Shown here piece by piece: positions 9,958 to 18,379 of a stretch of DNA of 64,000 bases. Every line of letters begins with the position of its first letter. Position 1 is the stretch's first letter. A program made the translations under genes and the position numbers. The stretch is from Flavobacteriaceae bacterium NBU2977. GTDB lineage: Bacteria; Bacteroidota; Bacteroidia; Flavobacteriales; Flavobacteriaceae. The stretch covers positions 1,364,001 to 1,428,000 of the forward strand of contig JAIOUW010000001.1 in NCBI GenBank assembly GCA_019931105.1. The letters run 5' to 3'. Below the pieces are notes generated by a model. That model did no database searches, was not told the DNA's origin, and saw only the letters and a list, made by a program, of their open reading frames with translations.

Positions 9958-10386
9958 ATGGAAAAAGCTCATTTAAAAACCGGTTCCGACCATATTGACG
10001 AAAGAGGGGCATTAAGGTTTTTCAATAACTTTAATATGGAGGAGGTCGTGCGGTTTTATGAGATTGCTCCGAGTTCTACAGCCATTATTCGTGCATGGCA
10101 GGCCCATAAGGAAGAAAAAAAATGGTTCTATTGCCATTCGGGAAGTTTTATGGTCAAGCTTTTTAAAATAGATGATTTTGAAAATCCTTCACCGGGGCTT
10201 GCGGTCGAAACCTTTGCGCTGAACGAGTCGGACCCAATGATTCTGGTGGTTCCCGGCGGTTATGCCAATGGGTTCAAGGCCCAGGCCGAGGGTTCAAAAC
10301 TTATGGTGTTTTCAAATTTTTCGGTCAGCGAATCACAAAAAGATGATTTTAGGTACCCTTTAGACCAATGGCCTATAAAATGGTAA
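9958..10386 (+). CDS. Cupin-type sugar isomerase-like protein (WxcM/RmlC-like)
   Basis: This 142-residue protein is a single small cupin-like domain. The visible landmarks are DERGALRFFNNFNM, RAWQAHKEEKKWFYCHSGSFMVKLF and a conserved VVPGGYANGFKA near residues 98-109, which resemble the dTDP-sugar 3,5-epimerase and WxcM-type isomerase cores. Its ATG directly follows the capE stop, and the CapF-like gene begins four bases after its own stop. It sits inside the capE-capF-capG set where such a gene is not required for UDP-L-FucNAc, so it may modify another sugar or stabilise the open-chain intermediate. The reaction is not known from sequence. Confidence 0.72.
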   Translation: MEKAHLKTGSDHIDERGALRFFNNFNMEEVVRFYEIAPSSTAIIRAWQAHKEEKKWFYCHSGSFMVKLFKIDDFENPSPGLAVETFALNESDPMILVVPGGYANGFKAQAEGSKLMVFSNFSVSESQKDDFRYPLDQWPIKW

Positions 10387-10390
10387 ATCA

Positions 10391-11530
10391 ATGGAAAAAC
10401 AAAAAATAGGCATCACAGGGCAAAATGGTTTTGTTGGCGAGCACCTATATCGAACATTGGCCCTTGACGATAGTTTTGAGCTCGTTCCTTTTGATCGAAA
10501 CGCTTTTTCAAAAAGTTCTATCTTGGAAAATTTTGTTTCGCAGTGCGATGTCATTGTGCATTTGGCCGCGATGAACCGTCATGAAGACCAAAATGTTATT
10601 TACAATACCAATTTAGAATTGGTCTCGAAGTTGATATCGGCCTGTGAAAATAAAAAAGCCGGGCCGCACATTCTTTTTTCTTCCTCTACGCAAGAAGAAA
10701 AAGACAACCTGTATGGAAAATCGAAAAAAGAAGGGAAGGAAAAATTTATGGCTTGGGCCGAAAAGAGCAGTGGCGAATTTACTTCATTGACCATTCCCAA
10801 TGTGTTCGGTCCGTTTGGCAAACCCAACTATAATTCGGTAGTGGCATCCTTCTGTCACAAGATTGCCCATAATGAAGAAGCAACCATTATCAACGACGGT
10901 GAAATCGGACTCATCTATGTCAATGAGCTTGTAAAGTATTTTATCGATGTCATCAAAGGGAGGGCCGAGACCCGTTCTATAGGAAAGAACAGTACTCAAA
11001 TGGACATCCTTCCGAATTACCATAAAAAGGTATCGGAAATTTTGAAGCTATTAAAGTCGTATCGATCCGATTATATGGAGAACGGTGTTTTTCCCAATCT
11101 CGAAGATGCTTTCGAAAAGGCTTTGTTCAATACCTTTCGATGCTACGTTCCTGAAACGCATTATCCCGTAAAATACACCAAACATACGGATCCCAGGGGG
11201 AGTTTTGTGGAAATCGCCCGTACACAGACGAGCGGACAATTCTCATTCTCGACCACCGTTCCCGGTATTACGCGAGGCAATCATTATCATACACGAAAGG
11301 CCGAGCGTTTTGCGGTCATCAGCGGAAAAGCATTGATCCAATTGCGTAAGATCGGCACCGATAAAGTAATCGATTATTATCTCGATGGCAGTGAACCTGC
11401 CTATGTCGATATGCCCATTTGGTATACCCATAACATCAAGAACATCGGTAACGAAGAATTGATAACCTTATTTTGGATCAATGAGCCCTATGACCCGCAA
11501 GATGCGGATACGTATTTTGAGGAGGTATAA
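10391..11530 (+). CDS. capF: Bifunctional 3-epimerase/4-ketoreductase (CapF/FnlB-like)
   Basis: This 379-residue two-domain enzyme carries out the second step of UDP-L-FucNAc synthesis. The N-terminal SDR domain (about residues 1-245) starts with KIGITGQNGFVGEHLY and includes LFSSSTQEEKDNLYGKSKKEGKE with the catalytic Tyr-x3-Lys. The C-terminal cupin (about residues 250-379) has TRGNHYHTRKAERFAVISGKALIQLR, whose His residues match the metal site of CapF, then DMPIWYTHNIKNIG. Fusion of a reductase with a C-terminal cupin is the defining CapF architecture, and it lies between CapE-like and CapG-like genes. It follows the cupin gene by four bases. Confidence 0.9.
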   Translation: MEKQKIGITGQNGFVGEHLYRTLALDDSFELVPFDRNAFSKSSILENFVSQCDVIVHLAAMNRHEDQNVIYNTNLELVSKLISACENKKAGPHILFSSSTQEEKDNLYGKSKKEGKEKFMAWAEKSSGEFTSLTIPNVFGPFGKPNYNSVVASFCHKIAHNEEATIINDGEIGLIYVNELVKYFIDVIKGRAETRSIGKNSTQMDILPNYHKKVSEILKLLKSYRSDYMENGVFPNLEDAFEKALFNTFRCYVPETHYPVKYTKHTDPRGSFVEIARTQTSGQFSFSTTVPGITRGNHYHTRKAERFAVISGKALIQLRKIGTDKVIDYYLDGSEPAYVDMPIWYTHNIKNIGNEELITLFWINEPYDPQDADTYFEEV

Positions 11531-11536
11531 CCTATA

Positions 11537-11576
11537 GTTAGGTGTTAGGTGTTAGGTGTTAGGTGTTAGGTGTTAG
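11537..11576 (+). repeat. Tandem heptamer repeat GTTAGGT (5.7 copies)
   Basis: Five perfect copies of GTTAGGT plus a five-base partial copy follow the capF stop by six bases. The tract sits in the 143-base gap before capG. A decayed version (GGTTAGGTGTTGGATG and following GTTTGGT units) lies at 17214-17250. It is a simple-sequence repeat that may vary in copy number by slippage. It is not a CRISPR: there are no spacers. Confidence 0.9.
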
Positions 11577-11673
11577 AAAGAAACAATATCATGTTTAGCG
11601 CGTCACTAGAGGTTGGACTTTTTTTGTGATTCTGAAAAAATTTTGCAGTATAGACCCTAATTAAAATTATATT

Positions 11674-12810
11674 TTGAAAAAACTAAAAGTAATTACGGTT
11701 GTGGGCACACGGCCCGAAATAATCAGACTTGCCCGTGTCTTAAGTGCCTTGGACAAAAACGAGGCCATCGAACATACCTTGGTCCATACCGGTCAGAATT
11801 ACGATTATGAATTGAACGGTATATTCTTCGATGACCTTGGTATTCGCAAACCGGACCATTTTCTTAACGCCGCGGGAAAGAACGCAACGGAAACGGTCGG
11901 CAATATCTTGATCAAAATCGACCCTTTGTTGGAAGAAATAAACCCCGATGCCTTTTTGGTACTTGGAGATACCAATTCATGCCTCTGTGCCATTCCTGCT
12001 AAAAAAAGAAAAATCCCGATCTTTCATATGGAGGCCGGTAACCGCTGCTTCGATCAGCGCGTGCCCGAGGAGACCAACCGCAAGATCGTCGATCATATTT
12101 CAGATGTTAATCTCACCTACAGTGACATTGCCCGCGAATATTTGCTCCGCGAGGGATTGCCGGCCGATCGCATTATCAAAACCGGAAGCCCAATGTTCGA
12201 GGTGTTGGGCCATTTCAAGGAAAAAATCGGCAAATCGAAGATACTTCAAGACCTTGACCTGAAAAAACATGAGTATTTTGTCGTGTCGTCACACCGCGAA
12301 GAAAATATTAGTGACCCGAAAAACTTTGAAGGGCTTATCGATTCGTTAAATGCCATTGCTGAGAAATATGGCTACCCTATCATCGTTTCGACCCACCCAC
12401 GTACTAGAAATATGCTCGATACAAAAGGGCTGAAGACCCACGAAGCGATCCAATTCATGAAACCCATGGGCTTTACCGATTACAATGCATTGCAAAGCAA
12501 TGCATTTGCCGTACTCTCTGACAGTGGAACAATTTCGGAAGAGTCGTCAATATTGAATTTCAGGGCGCTCAACATCAGGGAGGCGCACGAACGACCCGAA
12601 GCCATGGAGGAAGCCTCGGTCATGATGGTGGGTTTGAACCCTGAACGTATATTGCAAGGGCTCGTCGCCTTGGAGACCCAGAAAAGAGACCCCGAGCGCA
12701 CCTTTCGCCTTGTAGGCGATTACAGTATGCCCAATGTCAGCGAAAAAGTCGTGCGCATCATTCTATCGTATGTCGATTATGTGAACCGGGTGGTCTGGAA
12801 TAAGCACTAA
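11674..12810 (+). CDS. capG: UDP-GlcNAc 2-epimerase family enzyme (CapG/FnlC-like)
   Basis: This 378-residue enzyme belongs to the WecB/MnaA family and probably finishes UDP-L-FucNAc by C2 epimerisation. The N-terminus KKLKVITVVGTRPEIIRLARV is the family signature. VHTGQNYDYELNGIFFDDL, PIFHMEAGNRCFDQRVPEETNRKIVDHISD and VSSHREENI match the substrate-binding and catalytic segments, and SDSGTISEESSILNFRAL is the UDP-binding C-terminal motif. The start is a TTG at 11674-11676, since no ATG gives the conserved N-terminus. It lies 143 bases downstream of the CapF-like gene, separated by a heptamer repeat. The CapE-F-G order supports the assignment over the WecB (ManNAc) role. Confidence 0.9.
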   Translation: MKKLKVITVVGTRPEIIRLARVLSALDKNEAIEHTLVHTGQNYDYELNGIFFDDLGIRKPDHFLNAAGKNATETVGNILIKIDPLLEEINPDAFLVLGDTNSCLCAIPAKKRKIPIFHMEAGNRCFDQRVPEETNRKIVDHISDVNLTYSDIAREYLLREGLPADRIIKTGSPMFEVLGHFKEKIGKSKILQDLDLKKHEYFVVSSHREENISDPKNFEGLIDSLNAIAEKYGYPIIVSTHPRTRNMLDTKGLKTHEAIQFMKPMGFTDYNALQSNAFAVLSDSGTISEESSILNFRALNIREAHERPEAMEEASVMMVGLNPERILQGLVALETQKRDPERTFRLVGDYSMPNVSEKVVRIILSYVDYVNRVVWNKH

Positions 12811-12825
12811 TAGTTCTCAAGGTAT

Positions 12826-15783
12826 ATGGAATTCCTACAATTGGCATGTTTACTTTTGGTACTCGTACTATTGAGGTCCTTTGTTCCGATCGGCAAGAAA
12901 GTACTTGCCTTTGCTTTTTCTTTGGCCCTTGGAATTCTTTTTGCCATTCAATTCAGTTCGGTAATCCTCACCGGAAACATCGCCGACTATCGTTTCTATG
13001 AAAACTTTAGCTTAAAGGATGCTACATCCGTTTCCGATTTTTTCGGCACCGAGCTTCTCTTCATAATTCTTGCATTGGCGTTGGCCACCCTGATTGTCCA
13101 CTTTTTGGGAAAAGTTGTTCGCACGCGGTTGGCGAACAAAATACTACCCATTGGTCTTTTATTGGCCGGGTTCGTTATTATGGGCTTCAACGGTGGAATT
13201 CTCAACAATGCCTATGATACCCTAAAATTGAAGTTTGCGGGCAGTGCTTCGTTTGAAGAAGCGCTGAAAAGCTTGGGTATCGATGCAGATGAATATGTAC
13301 TAAAGAAGGATGTCAAGGCCAGTCCTGGAAAGAACATTATCGTGCTCTCCCTCGAATCGCTCGAAAAAGGATATCTTGGTGAAAAACTGGCCCATCTTAC
13401 CCCCAATCTAAGACAGATCGTTAAAGACGGTACGTTATACGATATGGAGCAATCACCGGCAGGAGGGTGGACCTCGGCTTCAATGTATGCCTTGATGTCT
13501 GGCGTACCTGCTTTTTTTGGACTGCACGGCAACAGTGTTTTTCAAAACAACTACGAGAACAAGTTGACCTCGCTACCCGATGTGCTTAAAAGTGCCGGGT
13601 ATGATCTACAATACTTCATCGGCAACAAAGAATATTCGGGCATCGACGATATGCTCAAAACCTTTGGCTTCGACGTCAAATCGGAAAAAGATTTCGAAAC
13701 GCAGTACGAAAAATTAGTATGGGGCATTCATGACAAGGATCTATTCGAAGAGTTTAAAAAAGAATTACGGCTGAAAAAGAATTCCGATCGACCCTTCGCC
13801 ATGTTTCTCTCATCGATCTCAACACACTTTCCCAATGGGGTGCTGGATAAAAGAATGGATTCCATACTGCCCCCACAACCCAGTAATTTGGAGTTTATGG
13901 TATCGGCAACCGACTATTTCGTGGGAGATCTAATGGCTTTTCTTTCCAAGGAAAGAATGCTGGACAATACAGTATTTTATATTTTTCCAGATCATTTGCT
14001 GATGAGTACTACGACCCAGGTTTTTGATCAAATGCAAGAGAGATCTCTTTTTCTACTCACAAACGCCGATTCCGATGATATTACTTACGATATCAAAAAG
14101 CCCATCACACAAATTGATGTATCCAAAATCATTCTTGAAGGGGCCCGAGTGGAACATAATGCCAAATTTCTGACGGATTTTATCGCCGATCCGGACAAAA
14201 ACGCTTTTTTAAGCCGGAACAATACCCATATTCTTAGATTGAACGATGCGGCGCTAAAAACCTTCAACTGTAAGGATGGTATCATTGTGGAAGTAGACGC
14301 CACATCAGGAAACTTTATTGTAAAAAACCATGAAGGAATAATTGTGGCCACCGGTGATATGCCGACTGGACCGAATTGTCACAGGGTACTCTTCGATGAA
14401 CAGTTGCGGCCCTTTGAGGATAAATCCATAGCCTTTGCCCACATCACCAAAGATATCCCCGAATTACCTTATTTGGATATTTTTACGATCGAAAATACTG
14501 TCTACGCATCGCTAAAGGGAAAACCCAATTTTGGGCTTACCAAAAAAGGGGAAGACCAAGTGGTTTTCGAAAAATCCGATATCGATTTGATCCTAGAAAT
14601 CAATGCTAGCCAAAAAGAAAATTTTATTCGCATAACTAGCAGCACCTACAACTCAAAAAAGGGCAGCAGTTTCAGTATGGGCGATCAAAACATTCGCATT
14701 ACCCGGCGAGGGCTTACCATGGTCATTTTAAATTCTGTAAAAAAATATGAATTGAAAACCTTCGACACATACGGTAGCGAAGAAGAGGCCGCTGAATTCA
14801 TATCACTGCTCGAACAGCTCTCTCAAGACCATGTTCCCTATATTATTTTTGCCCACGACTCGGCGCATAAAAATTTAAAGCCATTCTCCGAGAACCTAGA
14901 AGATTTAGGTTTTCATGCGTTGGCCGGCCTAAAAAATCGGGAAACTTATATCGCCCATAACTTATCGGGAAAAATGGTCGAAGAAGTGGGCGATGCTTCG
15001 ATTTCGGAGGGACTCCCTTACCCAAAATCGCCCACCAACAAGAAATTGTATTTTACAAGCCCGATTTCGGATTTTTTAAAAGATACCGACCGGTTTATCG
15101 CCCATGCGGGCGGCAGTATCGACAATCTGAAATATACCAACGCGTTGGAGGCATTAGATCTAAACTATCAAAAAGGTTTTCGCTTGTTCGAACTTGATAT
15201 CAGCGAAACAAAAGACGGCCATTTTGTAGCCACCCACGACTGGAAACACTGGGCAACACAGACCAACTATTCGGGTGAACTACCAGTGAGCCGGGCAGAA
15301 TTTCTAGCCCATAAAATCTATGGTAAATACACCCCAATGGATATGGAAGCCATCAATACATGGTTTGCCTCCCATAAAGATGCGGTTTTGGTCACGGACA
15401 AAATAAACGAACCGGTCAAATTTTCTGAAATGTTTGTCGACAAGAATCGGTTGCAAATGGAACTGTTCACTTTAGATGCCGTAGAAAAAGCGGCCGAGGC
15501 AAATGTTTCTACTTTGATATCGGCCTTGCCCCTGAGCAAGATACAAGGGGATAAACTGGATTATCTCAAAAAAAACAAGGTGACCGCAGTGGCGGTTCCG
15601 CGTACAAATATTCCCGCTCAAAAAGAGCTGTTCAAAACTTTAGGAAATAACGACATCAAAGTCTATGTATACCAGGTTAATGTAGAGCCGGGCAAAGATG
15701 AAAAATATGTGCTAGAAAATGAAATCGGTATTGTCTATGGTATGTACGCGGACAATTGGATATTTGACCCTGAACAAAAATAA
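12826..15783 (+). CDS. Phosphoglycerol transferase (LtaS/MdoB-like) + ILEI-like + GDPD fusion
   Basis: This 985-residue protein joins three catalytic or binding modules that are normally separate. Residues 1-125 hold about four membrane segments. Residues 168-450 are a sulfatase/alkaline-phosphatase-superfamily domain like LtaS: NIIVLSLESLEKGYL (Glu177, metal), GGWTSASMYALMSG (Thr216, nucleophile position), STHFP (His334) and FPDHLLM (Asp389-His390, metal). Residues about 610-720 resemble the ILEI/FAM3 fold: RRGLTMVILNS, FDTYGSEEEAAEFISLLEQ, HDSAHKNL and LGFHALAGLKNRETYIA. Residues 755-985 are a glycerophosphodiester phosphodiesterase: FIAHAGG (His760), NALEAL, FELDISETKDGHFVATHD (Glu789, Asp791, His804). 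It probably attaches, and may also trim, phosphoglycerol on surface glycan in the periplasm. It starts 15 bases after capG and meets the convergent Wzx gene with a 5-base gap. Domain calls rest on motif reading only. Confidence 0.8.
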   Translation: MEFLQLACLLLVLVLLRSFVPIGKKVLAFAFSLALGILFAIQFSSVILTGNIADYRFYENFSLKDATSVSDFFGTELLFIILALALATLIVHFLGKVVRTRLANKILPIGLLLAGFVIMGFNGGILNNAYDTLKLKFAGSASFEEALKSLGIDADEYVLKKDVKASPGKNIIVLSLESLEKGYLGEKLAHLTPNLRQIVKDGTLYDMEQSPAGGWTSASMYALMSGVPAFFGLHGNSVFQNNYENKLTSLPDVLKSAGYDLQYFIGNKEYSGIDDMLKTFGFDVKSEKDFETQYEKLVWGIHDKDLFEEFKKELRLKKNSDRPFAMFLSSISTHFPNGVLDKRMDSILPPQPSNLEFMVSATDYFVGDLMAFLSKERMLDNTVFYIFPDHLLMSTTTQVFDQMQERSLFLLTNADSDDITYDIKKPITQIDVSKIILEGARVEHNAKFLTDFIADPDKNAFLSRNNTHILRLNDAALKTFNCKDGIIVEVDATSGNFIVKNHEGIIVATGDMPTGPNCHRVLFDEQLRPFEDKSIAFAHITKDIPELPYLDIFTIENTVYASLKGKPNFGLTKKGEDQVVFEKSDIDLILEINASQKENFIRITSSTYNSKKGSSFSMGDQNIRITRRGLTMVILNSVKKYELKTFDTYGSEEEAAEFISLLEQLSQDHVPYIIFAHDSAHKNLKPFSENLEDLGFHALAGLKNRETYIAHNLSGKMVEEVGDASISEGLPYPKSPTNKKLYFTSPISDFLKDTDRFIAHAGGSIDNLKYTNALEALDLNYQKGFRLFELDISETKDGHFVATHDWKHWATQTNYSGELPVSRAEFLAHKIYGKYTPMDMEAINTWFASHKDAVLVTDKINEPVKFSEMFVDKNRLQMELFTLDAVEKAAEANVSTLISALPLSKIQGDKLDYLKKNKVTAVAVPRTNIPAQKELFKTLGNNDIKVYVYQVNVEPGKDEKYVLENEIGIVYGMYADNWIFDPEQK

Positions 15784-15788
15784 TCGGG

Positions 15789-17204
15789 TTAATCGACCCC
15801 TTTTTCGCCAAGTATCTGTTTGAAAAAGGTATAGTTTTCGTCTCTCCTCATAACAAAATAAACTATCACGACCCAAAAAACAACCCCTGAACCAATTACG
15901 AAGTAGCTCCCATTGGTCAAAACATGAATGGCTATATAGATAAGGGCCGTGGTGAAAAATATGATCATATTAGAAGCTTCGAAAACTTTCATGGAAGGTA
16001 TTTCTTTTTTGCTGTAATAAAAATACATGCCAAAAAGTACCAAATGCACGATTACACTGATCCATGCTGCGGATAGAATGCCGTATCTGGGTATGAATAC
16101 CAAGTTCAAAACAAGGCTCACCACCAATGAAACTGCTACCGTCAATACGCGATAGGTCTGTTTGTCGGAAATCGTCAAAATATTCCCTAACAAAGCTGAT
16201 ATCGTGCGGAGTATGATTACAATTGAAAATGGCAGAACCAATATCGAAGCACTTAAATACTCACGGGTATAAAGCATTTCTAAAATTTTGGTGTCAAAAG
16301 CCGTAAACGCCAAAAACATCGAACACCCTATAATCAAAAGGTATAAAAATATCTTGGATACATGTTGCGATATATCTTCCTGCTTATAGAATTTGAAAGA
16401 AAGGTAGGGCAACAATACACTGGAGACGATATCGGAGAACATCAACAAAATCAGGACAATACGAAATACCGATTGGTACAAAGCTACTTTTTCCGCACCG
16501 AGGTATAGCGATATGATCTGGGTATCGACCATAAAATAAAAAATGCCCAATAGCATGTGGAGTCCGAAAGACCAACTGCTTATCAAAAGTGCTTTGATTT
16601 TATGCCTGTCGAAAGAAAATCCTATTAGAGACTTTCGATTCAAAAAAAATGCCCAGACCAATTGTACCATCCGACAGGCAAGAAGTGCCCAGACCAATTG
16701 CAACAACGAAATCTTAAACCGCCAATACGCCAGCACGCAAAGTGTAACCGCTAAGGCGTAGATCGCCACCGTTTCGGTGTATTTATGAAATCGGTTCTCG
16801 ATGCGCAATAATGCCTGAAGATAGGTAACGAACGATTGCGCAACGGCAATAAGCGTATATAAGCCTCCTACCAATAGCCAATCCCCTTTATAAAACCCAA
16901 AGAGGTATACAAAAAAAATAAGACTGCTGCCTAGCGACAATAGCAACTTGGCCATAAGGCTATTGCCCAAATAATTGGCACGTTCCCCGGTTTCCTGTTG
17001 CGGATAATCCTTTATGATCATCAAAGAAAACCCGAAATCGGAGGCTATTGCCACCAAGGCGGCCAAGGAGAAACCGAAACTCAGAATACCGAATTCTTCG
17101 ATATCCATAAGCTTGGCCAATACGATGAAAACAACGCTACCCGTATAGAGTTGCAGGGCCGAAGTCAAGGTTGACCAGAAAATATTCTTGGATACGGTTG
17201 GCAT
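15789..17204 (-). CDS. Lipid-linked oligosaccharide flippase (Wzx-like)
   Basis: This 471-residue membrane protein has twelve to fourteen hydrophobic segments across its whole length and belongs to the MATE/MVF-like polysaccharide-transporter superfamily. The start NIFWSTLTSALQLYTGSVVFIVLAKLMDIEEFGILSF is typical of Wzx proteins. It likely flips the finished repeat unit bound to undecaprenyl diphosphate across the inner membrane before polymerisation. It is convergent with the sulfatase-GDPD gene, only five bases away. Sequence conservation in Wzx is weak, so its specificity cannot be read. It is the only flippase in the window. Confidence 0.87.
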   Translation of the reverse strand: MPTVSKNIFWSTLTSALQLYTGSVVFIVLAKLMDIEEFGILSFGFSLAALVAIASDFGFSLMIIKDYPQQETGERANYLGNSLMAKLLLSLGSSLIFFVYLFGFYKGDWLLVGGLYTLIAVAQSFVTYLQALLRIENRFHKYTETVAIYALAVTLCVLAYWRFKISLLQLVWALLACRMVQLVWAFFLNRKSLIGFSFDRHKIKALLISSWSFGLHMLLGIFYFMVDTQIISLYLGAEKVALYQSVFRIVLILLMFSDIVSSVLLPYLSFKFYKQEDISQHVSKIFLYLLIIGCSMFLAFTAFDTKILEMLYTREYLSASILVLPFSIVIILRTISALLGNILTISDKQTYRVLTVAVSLVVSLVLNLVFIPRYGILSAAWISVIVHLVLFGMYFYYSKKEIPSMKVFEASNMIIFFTTALIYIAIHVLTNGSYFVIGSGVVFWVVIVYFVMRRDENYTFFKQILGEKGVD

Positions 17205-17213
17205 TCGGTTTAA

Positions 17214-17250
17214 GGTTAGGTGTTGGATGTTTGGTGCCGGGTGTTTGGTA
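17214..17250 (-). repeat. Degenerate GTTAGGT/GTTTGGT tract
   Basis: GGTTAGGTGTTGGATGTTTG followed by GTGCCGGGTGTTTGGT looks like a decayed copy of the perfect heptamer array at 11537-11576. Both tracts flank the capG to Wzx block. The similarity is by eye and could be chance in a G/T-rich stretch. Confidence 0.5.
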
Positions 17251-17325
17251 TTTCAAATTTCATAATGTGTTCTGTTAAACGCATAAACCAATAAACTTAT
17301 AAACCCTATCATAACAAGCAACTAT

Positions 17326-18243
17326 TCAATCAATCTGTACCGTTCCGTCAAGACCTGAAACATAGTTTTTCTTGATTCCCAATTCGTCCATCCATACGCG
17401 TACCTCAAAGGTCTTGAAATTTCCGGTATTATAGCCTTGACCGTCCGCCCGGTTTTCCCATAACCACTTCGGTGTGGGCCATAAAGCATATTTGGCACTT
17501 ACCGCCTTATAAAAATCACGGTCGACACCATGCTGCCCATGATGTGCCATTTGCACATAATCGGCTTTCACCAAGTCTGGATCAACATTGGCCAATAAAG
17601 TTCGTCCCCCTGCAATACCCAGATCACCAAGAAACAGAACCGATTTAGACTTACTCTCCACTCGAAATACCATTGAGGAATTGTTGACCGCATTCTGCAC
17701 AACACTTTCATTGAACGCCCCGATTACCCGAAGCTGAACGCCCTTACCCAGACTGAGGGTATCACCCGTTTTCATTGCAATTTTCTCACAGTTCATTGAT
17801 GAAATAGCATTCGTGTATTGTTTGTGCAGATCACTCGTGATGGACTCATTTTTTTGCACCCATGCTTCGGGCAAGGACACGTGGACAGTTCGTTTGATTT
17901 CGATTTTTTGATTTTTTATAACCTCTAAAAAGGCGCCGATATGATCCAAATGTGGGTGTGTCAATATCCACGTATGCACAGTGCCACCAAGTTGGGCAAT
18001 GTGGCCTTCCAATACCGGAGCTGTGACAACGCCACCGCCGTCGATAACAATAATTTTACCATCGTCGGTCCTTAAGAGATACCCCATTTGCACTTCTTCG
18101 CGAAAAGGCGCCATTTGCCATAGTGAAAAGTCTTCGCTGCGATTGGGAAAGTCTTTGATATCAAGAACATCGTGCCCGGTTTCTGTAATCGAACAAGACC
18201 ACCAGCTCAAAAAAAAGAAAGCTCCTAAAACCTTTTTTACCAT
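17326..18243 (-). CDS. MBL-fold hydrolase, probable lipoprotein or membrane-anchored
   Basis: This 305-residue protein has a metallo-beta-lactamase fold. The signature HPHLDH is at residues 96-101, preceded by IVIDGGG (Asp68). LFLGDLG and MAHHGQHG supply the later metal ligands, and the order matches the ComEC-type catalytic domain rather than true beta-lactamases. The N-terminus MVKKVLGAFFFLSWWSCS is a hydrophobic signal with a Cys at position 17, but WWSC is a poor lipobox. I use the ATG at 18243; an open frame upstream adds 66 codons of non-coding character that overlap the divergent promoter. Its neighbours are all polysaccharide genes, so it may act on a periplasmic phosphoester or nucleotide product; substrate unknown. 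Confidence 0.75.
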   Translation of the reverse strand: MVKKVLGAFFFLSWWSCSITETGHDVLDIKDFPNRSEDFSLWQMAPFREEVQMGYLLRTDDGKIIVIDGGGVVTAPVLEGHIAQLGGTVHTWILTHPHLDHIGAFLEVIKNQKIEIKRTVHVSLPEAWVQKNESITSDLHKQYTNAISSMNCEKIAMKTGDTLSLGKGVQLRVIGAFNESVVQNAVNNSSMVFRVESKSKSVLFLGDLGIAGGRTLLANVDPDLVKADYVQMAHHGQHGVDRDFYKAVSAKYALWPTPKWLWENRADGQGYNTGNFKTFEVRVWMDELGIKKNYVSGLDGTVQID

Positions 18244-18351
18244 TTTGACCCTATTGGTAAGTGGTTCAAAGATACGCAATGCAGATCGTGTTAAATTGCC
18301 CGAACCTACAAAACATGGGCAAACAAAAACTTCTTTAACCTTGACAATCGT

Positions 18352-18359
18352 ATCTTTGG
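18352..18359 (+). promoter_or_regulatory. Promoter -7 box TATCTTTG
   Basis: TATCTTTG fully matches the Bacteroidota -7 consensus TAnnTTTG. It lies 20 bases upstream of the ATG of the methyltransferase gene at 18380, so the leader would be about 15 bases. I do not see a clear -33 TTG at the usual distance. Confidence 0.6.
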
Positions 18360-18379
18360 CAAACCATGTCGAAAATGCA

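Noticed and set aside
11537-11576. Repeat array that could be mistaken for a CRISPR
   Set aside because: Units of seven bases with no spacers are a simple tandem repeat.
17981-18379. 133-codon upstream extension of the methyltransferase gene
   Set aside because: It overlaps the whole first part of the opposite-strand MBL gene and lies before the promoter; the ATG at 18380 is used.
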